Assembly: GCA_964518335.1 (NCBI GenBank)
Contig: CAZFDT010000020.1
Coordinates: forward strand, 1 to 64,000
Direction of reading: 5' to 3'
DNA length: 64,000 nucleotides
Source of the DNA: CAZFDT01 sp964518335
GTDB taxonomy: Bacteria > Planctomycetota > Phycisphaerae > Phycisphaerales > Phycisphaeraceae
Below the pieces are notes generated by a model. The model had not been told where the DNA came from, did no database searches, and saw nothing but the letters and a program-made list of their open reading frames with translations. Below, piece by piece: positions 56,982-64,000 of this stretch; position 1 is the stretch's first letter, and the number at the start of each line of letters is the position of its first letter. The position numbers were made by a program, and so were the translations under genes.

Positions 56982-58670
56982 ATGACGATGCTACACACCC
57001 ATGCGACGGTCGCCGCGGCCCCCGGGCTGGATGCTTCGGGCCAGATCGCCGTTCGCCTGCGCCGCGTCTGGCGCCGCCGACGCACCGCCGATCACGTGCG
57101 CGGCGTGTGCCTGGTCCTCATCTGGACCCTGGCCATGCTGCTGTTGGACCTGACCATCGACTGGCTGTTCCTCCTGCCCGGCTACGCGAGGCTGCTGCTG
57201 TTGGCGGTCAACATCGCGGCGATCGGACGTGTCGCGTACCGGCGCTGGTGGCGCGTGCTCCAGCCATACGATCCGGTGCGCATCGCCCTGCAGGTCGAGC
57301 GCGATCATCCGCAGCTTCAGAGCCTGCTGGTGTCGTACGTGCAGCTTGGCGAAGAGGGCGGCCCCGCGCTCGCATCGCCCCAGCTCGTCGCCGCCATGCG
57401 CCGACAGGCCGTCGAGCAGGCGCGGCCGATCGACTTCGCCGGCGTCGTCAGCCTGCGCGATCTGCGCCGCCTGGCGCTGTTCTGCGCCGCGTGCCTGATC
57501 GTGTTCGGCGCGATGAGCGTCAACTGGCCCAACGTCCTGCGCACCCTGCTGCTGCGCATGCTCAACCCCACCGCGCAGGTCGCCTACCCGACGCGCACGC
57601 GCATCGACTCGTTCAGCGGCGACGTCGTCGTGCGGCAGGGCGATCCGATCGCGCTTTCCGCCCGCGTGTCGGGCCTGGCGCCGATGCAGGCCGAGCTGCT
57701 CGTTCGCGGCGACGACGGGCGGCGATGGGACCGCATCCGCCTCGACCAGGACGAGCAGGCCACGTACACCCACACCGTCGAGCGCAGCGTGGACAGCTTC
57801 GAGTATCAGATGCGCATCGGTGACGCGGTCACGCCGGTGCACCGCGTGCTCGTCGTCGCGCCGCCGGGCGTGCGCGACGCCACGGTGCGCGTCGAGCCGC
57901 CCGCCTACACGGGCCTGGACGCCTTCGACGCCGCCACCCTCAACTTCACCGCGCCCCAGGATGCACGCGTCCAGTGGCGCATCACCCTCGATCGCCCGAT
58001 CCGCCACGCCGAGCTGCGCCCGCACACGGGCGAGGCGATCGTCATGACGCTCGACTCCGCCGGCCTCGTCGCCGAGGCGCAGGTCAACGCCCAGACGGCC
58101 TGGACCTACGAGCTGCACTGGACCGATCGCCAGCACGGCTACACCTATGCCGACGGCGTGCGCTACGCGATGAGCCTGGCCCCCGATCAGCCGCCGCAGG
58201 TGGCACTGCAGCGCCCGCAGCAGGACGCGCTGGCGACGCGGCAGGTGCGCCTGCCGATCGTGTACCAGGCGCAGGACGACTACGGCCTGGGCGACGTGGC
58301 GATCGTCTATCAGCACAACGAAGGCCCCGAGCAGCGCGTGCCCCTGCCGCCGGCGCCGCGCGGCAACCGCACCCACAGCGGAGAGCTGACGTGGCCGCTC
58401 GGCCGGGACATCCCCGCCCTGCGCGAGGGCGACAGCGTCGCCTTCGCCATCGAGGTCGCCGACAATCGCACCGGTGAGGGCCGCCGGCCCAACGTCGGAC
58501 GATCGCTGTTCCGTCGCATCAGCATCGTCAGCCAGGCGCAGTACGAGTCGCACATCGCCGCCCGCCAGCAGGAGCTGATGGATATGCTTGAAGGACTGCG
58601 CCGCGAGGAAGAGGCGGCGGGCGAGCAGGTGGAGGGCCTGATCGAGCAGGCGCCCGTGTTACAGGAGTAA
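56982..58670 (+). CDS. DUF4175-like membrane protein
   Basis: 562 residues. Two hydrophobic pairs at about 40-85 (LVLIWTLAMLLLDLTIDWLF) and 165-180, then beta-sandwich repeats (RVEPPAYTGLDAFDAATLNF, PIVYQAQDDYGLGDVAIVYQ) and a C-terminal helix. This is like DUF4175 proteins, which carry the PPAYTG and DDYGL marks. It starts 2 bases after the previous stop. It is probably an inner-membrane protein with a large outer part. Confidence 0.78.
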   Translation: MTMLHTHATVAAAPGLDASGQIAVRLRRVWRRRRTADHVRGVCLVLIWTLAMLLLDLTIDWLFLLPGYARLLLLAVNIAAIGRVAYRRWWRVLQPYDPVRIALQVERDHPQLQSLLVSYVQLGEEGGPALASPQLVAAMRRQAVEQARPIDFAGVVSLRDLRRLALFCAACLIVFGAMSVNWPNVLRTLLLRMLNPTAQVAYPTRTRIDSFSGDVVVRQGDPIALSARVSGLAPMQAELLVRGDDGRRWDRIRLDQDEQATYTHTVERSVDSFEYQMRIGDAVTPVHRVLVVAPPGVRDATVRVEPPAYTGLDAFDAATLNFTAPQDARVQWRITLDRPIRHAELRPHTGEAIVMTLDSAGLVAEAQVNAQTAWTYELHWTDRQHGYTYADGVRYAMSLAPDQPPQVALQRPQQDALATRQVRLPIVYQAQDDYGLGDVAIVYQHNEGPEQRVPLPPAPRGNRTHSGELTWPLGRDIPALREGDSVAFAIEVADNRTGEGRRPNVGRSLFRRISIVSQAQYESHIAARQQELMDMLEGLRREEEAAGEQVEGLIEQAPVLQE

Positions 58671-58673
58671 GCC

Positions 58674-60518
58674 ATGAGACGAACCGCGCAACTCGTCGCC
58701 GTCGCGTGCCTGTCAATGACCGCTGCAGTGGTCCAGGCGCAGGAGCCTGCGCCGGCGGCGCTGGCCGTGTCGGAGACGCTCATGGCCGAGTCCCAGCGGC
58801 AGCAGGCCGTCAACCGGGGGCTGGTGCGGGCGATCGACGGGTTTGAATCGGTCGTGGCGGACCTGCAGGCCAACGGCATGCTCGACCCCCGCGCCCAGCG
58901 CGAGCTGGCGGGCGTGGGCGACACCCTGCGGGCACTGAGTCAGCAGCGCGTGCCCGCCGCCGCCGCGGCCCTGCGCGAGGCGCGCCAGCAGTTGGCGGCC
59001 ATCCGCCCCCACCTGGCGGCGGCGGGCGGCGAGATCACGCTGATCATCGCCGACCTGGACCGCCTCATCGGACGCGCCGCCGCCGCCTCGCCCACCGACG
59101 CGCTCGTCGCCGACGCCCGCGTGCTGATGGAGAAGCAGCAGCAGACCACCGCCGACACGCGCGATTGGGGCCGGCAGATGCTGCTCGATCCCGAGCAGGT
59201 GCGCGGCCGCGAGACGGAGCTGGCCAACGCGCAGCGGGAGGTGGCCCAGCAACTGCAGACGTTTGAGGACAAACTGCAGCAGGCCCGCGATGCGTCGAGC
59301 GATCCGCAGCGCCAGGCCGCGATCGCCAAGGCTCAGCAGATTCTCCAGCAGCAGCAGACGCAGCAGCGGGTGGACGACGCGGCCAGGCAGATCGAGCAGA
59401 GCAAGGCCGTGGCCGCGGTGCAACAGCAGCAGCAGGCGGTCAAGGCGCTGGAGCAGGTGATTCAGACGCTGGAGGCCGGCGACCCGCAGCGGCAGTTGCA
59501 GCAGATGCGCGAGGCCCGCCAGGAGCTGGAGGAACTCAAGCAGCAGCAGCAGGACCTGCGCGAGCAGATGACGCAACAGGACGCCGCCGCCATCGAGCAG
59601 CAGCAGCGGCAGACGCAGGCACAGCAGCGCGAGCTGCAGAACCAGCTCGACGAAGCGCGTCCGCGCATCGAGTCGGCGACGCCCCCGGTGACACCCCCGG
59701 TGACACCCCCGGCGACGCCGACGTCCCCGCCGCTGGCGCAGGCCCAGGAGGCCATGCGCCAGGCGGAGCGCCAGATCGAGCAGGGCCAGCGCCAGGAGGC
59801 GCAGCAGCAGCAGGCCCAGGCGGAGCAGGCGATTCAGGAGGCGATCGACAAGCTGGATCAGCAGATCGCCCAGGCCCAGGAGCAGATGAGCCCGCCGCAG
59901 GACGCGTCGCCCACGCAGGAGGCGATGCAGCAGTTGGCCCAGGAGATGCAGCAGACCGCCGCGGCGCAGCAGGCGGTAGAGAATCTCGCGCAACAGCAGG
60001 GCGAGCTGTCGCAGCAGACGCAGCAGGCCGGCGGCGAGCAGGCCAAGGAGATGGCCAAGCCCCAGGGCGAGCTGGCGCAGCAGGCCGACAAGGTCGCGCA
60101 GCAGACGCCCGGCGAGGCGCAGCAGGCGGTGGCCCAGGCCCAGCAGTCGATGGATCAGGCGTCGGCGTCGCTGAGCGAGGGCAAGCAGGAGCAGGGTCAA
60201 CAGCAGCAGGCCCAGGCCCAGGCCGCCCTCGCCCAGGCGCAGCAGGCTTTGAGCCAGCAGATGGCGCAGTTGGCGCAGCAGGCCGAGGCGATGGGCATGA
60301 TGCCGGGCCAGATGCCGCAGGCGGCGCGGGATCCGCAGCAGGGCTACCAGGGCGGGGCGCAGATGAGGCCGACCGAGCGCGAGCGGTCGCGGGGCGATTC
60401 GCGGTGGAGCAGCCTGGGCGAGCGCGAGCGCGACGCGCTGCGGCAGCGCTACACGCGCGGGTTGCCGCCGGAGTATCAGCCGCTGCTGGAGGCGTATTAC
60501 GAAGCCCTGGCCGAGTGA
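58674..60518 (+). CDS. exported Gln-rich coiled-coil protein
   Basis: 614 residues. A signal peptide (VAVACLSMTAAVVQAQ) is followed by almost continuous helix with very many Gln and Ala (QQQQQAVKALEQVIQTL, AQQAVENLAQQQGELSQQ), interrupted near residue 340 by three TPPV/TPPA units. Those units are encoded by three 12-bp tandem repeats at 59679-59714. The end (RYTRGLPPEYQPLLEAYYEA) is a conserved-looking helix. It is probably a long periplasmic rod in the MoxR/BatA assembly. Confidence 0.78.
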   Translation: MRRTAQLVAVACLSMTAAVVQAQEPAPAALAVSETLMAESQRQQAVNRGLVRAIDGFESVVADLQANGMLDPRAQRELAGVGDTLRALSQQRVPAAAAALREARQQLAAIRPHLAAAGGEITLIIADLDRLIGRAAAASPTDALVADARVLMEKQQQTTADTRDWGRQMLLDPEQVRGRETELANAQREVAQQLQTFEDKLQQARDASSDPQRQAAIAKAQQILQQQQTQQRVDDAARQIEQSKAVAAVQQQQQAVKALEQVIQTLEAGDPQRQLQQMREARQELEELKQQQQDLREQMTQQDAAAIEQQQRQTQAQQRELQNQLDEARPRIESATPPVTPPVTPPATPTSPPLAQAQEAMRQAERQIEQGQRQEAQQQQAQAEQAIQEAIDKLDQQIAQAQEQMSPPQDASPTQEAMQQLAQEMQQTAAAQQAVENLAQQQGELSQQTQQAGGEQAKEMAKPQGELAQQADKVAQQTPGEAQQAVAQAQQSMDQASASLSEGKQEQGQQQQAQAQAALAQAQQALSQQMAQLAQQAEAMGMMPGQMPQAARDPQQGYQGGAQMRPTERERSRGDSRWSSLGERERDALRQRYTRGLPPEYQPLLEAYYEALAE

Positions 60519-60530
60519 AGGGACACGACG

Positions 60531-61529
60531 ATGCGGGCGACGATCTCGATGATGTTGTGCGCCGTCATGGCGTTGGGCGTGCCGGCGACGTTGCGTGCCG
60601 AGTCATCGCAGCGCGTGGGCGTGGCGGAGCTGTCACCGCAGGCCGAGGCGGCCATCGACCGGGCGCTGGAGTGGCTGGCGAACAACCAGTTGCCCAACGG
60701 CGGGTACGGCGGCCGGCACGCGGCCGGGATCACGGGCCTGGCGATCATGGCGTTCATGGTCAAGGGCCACATGCCCGGCCACGGGCGCTACGGCCAGACG
60801 CTCGACAAGGCAGTGGCGTTTCTCATCGCCCGCGCCCAGGCCGGCGGCGGTTACTTCGGCGGCAACATGTACGAGCACGCCCTGGCCACCCTGGCCATGA
60901 GCGAGGTCTGGGGCATGACCGAGCGGCCCGAAACACGCGACACCCTCAAACGCGCCGTCGAAATCATCCTCCGCGCCCAGCACAGCTCCGGCGGATGGCG
61001 CTATCAGCCCGTGCCGCTCGAACACGACATCTCCGTCACCGTCATGCAGGTTGTTGCACTGGCCTCCGCCCAGGAGGCGGGCATCATGGTCCCCGCCCAG
61101 ACGATCGACCTGGCCATGGCCTACATCCGTCAGTGCCAGCGCTCCGACGGCGGGTTCTCCTACCAGAACCGCGGGGGCGAGTCGGCGTTCCCCCGGTCGG
61201 CGGCGGGCGTGCTGGGGCTCATGCTCGGGGGCCAACGCGACTCCGACGAGGCCCGCAAGGGCATGGCGTACATTCTGCGCACCGGCAAAGAGCGCGTCGA
61301 TAAGCAGGACAACCACTACTTCTACGGCCAGTATTACGCCGTCCAGGCCGCCTACCAGAGCGGCGACGAGGTCTATCAACAGTGGTACCCCCTGATCCAC
61401 GACTTCCTGGTCCGCCGACAACGCGGCGACGGCACGTGGCCCGGCGAAGTGAGCTCGGCCTACACCACCGCCATGGGCGTGTTGATCCTCGGCGTGCCCT
61501 ACCGCTACCTGCCGATCTACCAACGATAA
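60531..61529 (+). CDS. prenyltransferase/terpene-cyclase-fold repeat protein
   Basis: 332 residues. A signal peptide is followed by alpha/alpha-toroid repeats, each with a QxxxGG-like strip: ALEWLANNQLPNGGYGG, AVEIILRAQHSSGGWRY, AMAYIRQCQRSDGGFSY. The catalytic DXDD of squalene cyclases is absent. In planctomycetes such proteins accompany MoxR/BatA genes and are thought to be structural. It is exported to the periplasm. AAGGG lies before the ATG. Confidence 0.82.
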   Translation: MRATISMMLCAVMALGVPATLRAESSQRVGVAELSPQAEAAIDRALEWLANNQLPNGGYGGRHAAGITGLAIMAFMVKGHMPGHGRYGQTLDKAVAFLIARAQAGGGYFGGNMYEHALATLAMSEVWGMTERPETRDTLKRAVEIILRAQHSSGGWRYQPVPLEHDISVTVMQVVALASAQEAGIMVPAQTIDLAMAYIRQCQRSDGGFSYQNRGGESAFPRSAAGVLGLMLGGQRDSDEARKGMAYILRTGKERVDKQDNHYFYGQYYAVQAAYQSGDEVYQQWYPLIHDFLVRRQRGDGTWPGEVSSAYTTAMGVLILGVPYRYLPIYQR

Positions 61530-61545
61530 GTCGCGAAAACGGATC

Positions 61546-64000
61546 ATGCGCAAGATGCCAACCATGATGCGATGGTGCGTGATGCTCTGGACGGCGTGCT
61601 TGGGCGCGACGGTCCATGGCCAGACGCCGCTGGACATGCTCGGCCCCGACGATCTGTCGCCGACGATCGCGTGGAAGGACACCTGGCAGCAGACGCTCGA
61701 GCACAACACCCAGACGTGGCGAGCGGCGCTGACCACCCAGATGAAGATCGAGCGCGAGCGTCGCCGGGCCCTGGCGGCGCGCGAGCTGGCGCTGCTCGAC
61801 GCCATGGCGCAGCGGTACGGAAAAGACCGCGACGCGATGGCGGAGGTGGCGCGTCGTCGCGTCGCGGCGTGGCGCGAGCTGGGCGTCGTGCATCGTCAGT
61901 CGGTCGAAGCCATCGACGTGGCGATGCAGGCGCTGGGCGATAACCACGGGGCCGTGGCGGACCTGCTGGCCGGTTACGCGGCGGTGGACGGCCAGGACGA
62001 CGTCGCCCTGCGCCGCCGCGAGTATGCGCATCAGCAGCTTGTGCGACTGGTCGTGCAGGGTCGTCTGGCGGCGACGGATGCGCGGCACGTGGATGCGGCG
62101 CTGGCGGTGGCGCAGGTGTATCGCAAGCGGGGGTGGCTGGCGGCGGCGCGCGACGTGCTGATGGCGCTGGATGCGGCCGGCGCGGCGCGGGGCGTGGCCG
62201 TCTTCGACGCAGAGGCGGACCTGCTCTGGTGGGCGGGCGACGGGGGCGCGGCCAACGCGATGCGCGAGCAGATCCTGCCGCTGCTGAAGCTCTCGCCGCA
62301 GCGCGAGTCGGACGTGGTGAGCCGGCATCGGCGCCTGTACGAGTCGGCGTACATTCCCTCGTCGCCGCCGCTGTATGCCGTCAGCGCGTCGCTGAAGGGG
62401 CGCATCGAGCAGATCGTGGGGTCGGGCCCGGCGCTGCACGAGCTGGCCGTCCAGGGGGCGTTCGAGCAGGACCCGTATGCCGACGCGCTGCTGCCGCGCG
62501 AGGGGCAGAGGCACGAGTCGGCGTGGCGGGTGCTGACCGAGCACCTGCGCCAGCTTCCCGCCGAGTCGGTCGCGTCGCTGCGGCAACTGCAGCAGCAGGG
62601 CGCCGCGGCGGCGGCGCTCGACGGCGCCGACGATCTGGCGCTGATGCAGATATTTCGCCGCTTTCCGCTGTCGCGGCGCGGCGCCGAGGCGGTGCTGGCG
62701 CTGGGCGAGCGCGCCCTGTGGCGGGGCCACACGCCCACGGCGCGGCGCTGCTTCGAGGATGTGCTGGCGCTGAGTGACGACGCGGCATTGCGCCGCGGCG
62801 CGGAGGAGGGCATGCGCCTGGCGCAGGACGCGGCGGCGACGACGGCCGCGCCGCCCGCCCGCGGCGCGCCGCTGGTGCTGCAGTTGCCCGACGTGCCCCT
62901 GTGGCCGCAGAGTTTCATGCGCTCGGCGTCGGACGAGCTGCTGGCGCTGCGCGCGGGGCTGGGCGCGACGCTGACGACGTTTGACGGCGGGATCGTGGCG
63001 ATGTCGCCCGGCGCGATCGCCCGCTACGACGCCGGTCGCGCCCAGCCGCGCTGGGCGGTGGTTCAGGACAGGCCGCTGGGCGATCCCGGCGACGAGGCGC
63101 GCCACGTGCTGGCGCCGGCGTCGATGACCGCCGAGGTGTCCGACGGCCGGGTGTTCGCCCGGTGGGGGCTGGAGGAGAGCCGCCAGGTCATGGCCCACGT
63201 CGTGGCGCTGGACCTGGGCACGGGTGCGATGCAGTGGACCACGCAGGACGATCCGGGCTGGGACGACTTGTGGCCGGTGAGCGATCCGCTGGCCGCCGAG
63301 GGCGGCGTGTACGTGCTGGCGATGAACTACCCGGAGGGGCGACGGCCGCTGCTGGCGCCGCTGGAGCTCGTGTGCCTCGACGCCGCCGACGGGCGCACGC
63401 GGTGGCGCCGGCTCATCGGCACGCAGAGCCCGGAACTGATCCTGGGCACGCGCATCGGCCCGACCCAGATCAACACCGCCGACGTCAGCCACTACGGCGG
63501 ACGCCTGGCGTTCCACCAGGGCGCGGTTTACTGCAGCACCAACATGAGCATGATCGCCCGCATCGACGCCCGCGACGGGCTCATCGAGTGGGTCCGCGAC
63601 GACGAGCGCATCGCCGTCAACGACAACTGGCCCGTGGCCCTGCGCCGCGACGGCGGCACACCCACGATCGTCGGCGACCTGCTCATCGTCGCGCCGCGCG
63701 ACCTGCCCGGACTCATGGCCATCCACCGCCACACCGGGCGCAAGGTCTGGCACGATCGCTACCTGCCCTCGCTGAGCATCATCGGTCGTCACCGCGACAT
63801 GGTGCTCACCCGCGACGACGCCCACGTCGCCGCCGTGCGCGCCGCCGACGGCCGGGTCATGTGGTCGCGTCGATTTGACGGCGGACTCGACGCCGCGCCG
63901 CTGCAGCACGGCGACCACGTCGTCGTGGCCAGCGGCGGCCGGATCGTGCGCGTGGAGGCGACGACCGGCCGGCTCGACCCCGCGGCGGTGAGCGCGGGCG
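61546..64000 (+). CDS. exported PQQ-like beta-propeller protein (cut by the window end)
   Basis: 818 codons are visible and the frame is open at the edge. A signal peptide (WCVMLWTACLGATVHGQ) is followed by a 400-residue helical region (TPR-like: DVVSRHRRLYESAY, RGAEAVLALGERALWRGHTP). A propeller of PQQ/WD-type blades follows from about residue 460: ALDLGTGAMQWTTQ, CLDAADGRTRWRR, RIDARDGLIEWVR, AIHRHTGRKVWH and VRAADGRVMWSR. No quinone-dehydrogenase catalytic residues were seen, so it is more likely a scaffold (BamB-like) than an enzyme. It is the last visible gene of the operon. Confidence 0.85.
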   Translation, partial: MRKMPTMMRWCVMLWTACLGATVHGQTPLDMLGPDDLSPTIAWKDTWQQTLEHNTQTWRAALTTQMKIERERRRALAARELALLDAMAQRYGKDRDAMAEVARRRVAAWRELGVVHRQSVEAIDVAMQALGDNHGAVADLLAGYAAVDGQDDVALRRREYAHQQLVRLVVQGRLAATDARHVDAALAVAQVYRKRGWLAAARDVLMALDAAGAARGVAVFDAEADLLWWAGDGGAANAMREQILPLLKLSPQRESDVVSRHRRLYESAYIPSSPPLYAVSASLKGRIEQIVGSGPALHELAVQGAFEQDPYADALLPREGQRHESAWRVLTEHLRQLPAESVASLRQLQQQGAAAAALDGADDLALMQIFRRFPLSRRGAEAVLALGERALWRGHTPTARRCFEDVLALSDDAALRRGAEEGMRLAQDAAATTAAPPARGAPLVLQLPDVPLWPQSFMRSASDELLALRAGLGATLTTFDGGIVAMSPGAIARYDAGRAQPRWAVVQDRPLGDPGDEARHVLAPASMTAEVSDGRVFARWGLEESRQVMAHVVALDLGTGAMQWTTQDDPGWDDLWPVSDPLAAEGGVYVLAMNYPEGRRPLLAPLELVCLDAADGRTRWRRLIGTQSPELILGTRIGPTQINTADVSHYGGRLAFHQGAVYCSTNMSMIARIDARDGLIEWVRDDERIAVNDNWPVALRRDGGTPTIVGDLLIVAPRDLPGLMAIHRHTGRKVWHDRYLPSLSIIGRHRDMVLTRDDAHVAAVRAADGRVMWSRRFDGGLDAAPLQHGDHVVVASGGRIVRVEATTGRLDPAAVSAG

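Noticed and set aside
59340..60260. CAG-rich stretches as a microsatellite array
   Set aside because: The repeats are imperfect and follow the Gln/Ala heptads of the coiled-coil protein; only the three 12-bp units at 59679 are a true short tandem repeat.

Overview
The window is about two thirds G+C and comes from a bacterium that looks like a planctomycete, probably of the class Phycisphaerae. This is inferred from several features occurring together: several PEP-CTERM proteins, a LEPR-xLL protein, a prepilin-type protein next to a PEP-CTERM protein, and a long operon with MoxR, DUF58, BatA, von Willebrand A (vWA), terpene-cyclase-fold and PQQ-propeller proteins. No ribosomal RNA, tRNA, CRISPR array or intact insertion sequence was seen.

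Layout. 0.1-9.6 kb holds housekeeping and envelope genes: a ketoacyl-ACP synthase, folP, an orphan FlgM-type anti-sigma factor, a lipoprotein, a Trm112-like protein with a glycoside hydrolase, murA and a short-chain dehydrogenase. 9.7-16 kb has a ribosome hibernation factor and, on the minus strand, ffh-valS-moxR. valS carries an in-frame palindromic element. 16-18.2 kb is a small unknown protein followed by two xylose-isomerase-like TIM-barrel genes. 18.2-20.2 kb is a small accessory island: a MazF-type toxin gene with only a remnant of its antitoxin, a lipoprotein, a broken 5' copy of an epimerase gene, and a two-gene DUF6883/DUF4926 cassette. 20.2-24.6 kb returns to core genes (the intact epimerase, truD, ilvE, tsf). 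24.7-25.8 kb is a lower-GC pair: a proteasome-beta-like Ntn hydrolase and a small overlapping gene. 26-28.3 kb has an HMGL-type aldolase, a small exported protein and tpiA.

28.4-33 kb holds an AraC regulator, a cluster of exported surface-type proteins (a 37-residue exported peptide, a LEPR-xLL protein, a double-PLAT protein and a PEP-CTERM protein) and a cytochrome c/cytochrome b-like pair. metH and an FAD oxidoreductase follow. 38.2-43.8 kb looks like a polysaccharide-responsive regulon: an operon of a PEP-CTERM protein, a prepilin-like protein and a GH16 glucanase, a LamG/PEP-CTERM gene, and a divergent XylR-type regulator. The two promoter regions share a 68-bp ungapped element. 44-45.8 kb encodes an L-xylulose-reductase-like enzyme and a xylitol dehydrogenase. 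46-49.2 kb has a two-component system and two small stress-type proteins, closed by a strong terminator. From 49.3 kb to the window end runs one long plus-strand operon of nine genes (MoxR, DUF58, a periplasmic repeat protein, BatA, vWA, a membrane protein, a coiled coil, an alpha/alpha toroid and a PQQ propeller), probably working at the cell envelope.

Non-gene signals that stand out are a strongly over-represented oligomer (GYTGCASTGR), a second short recurring motif (ACTTCCGGGG), the palindromic element inside valS, a slippage-prone heptamer repeat inside the start of truD, and the shared operators at 41.5 and 42.6 kb.
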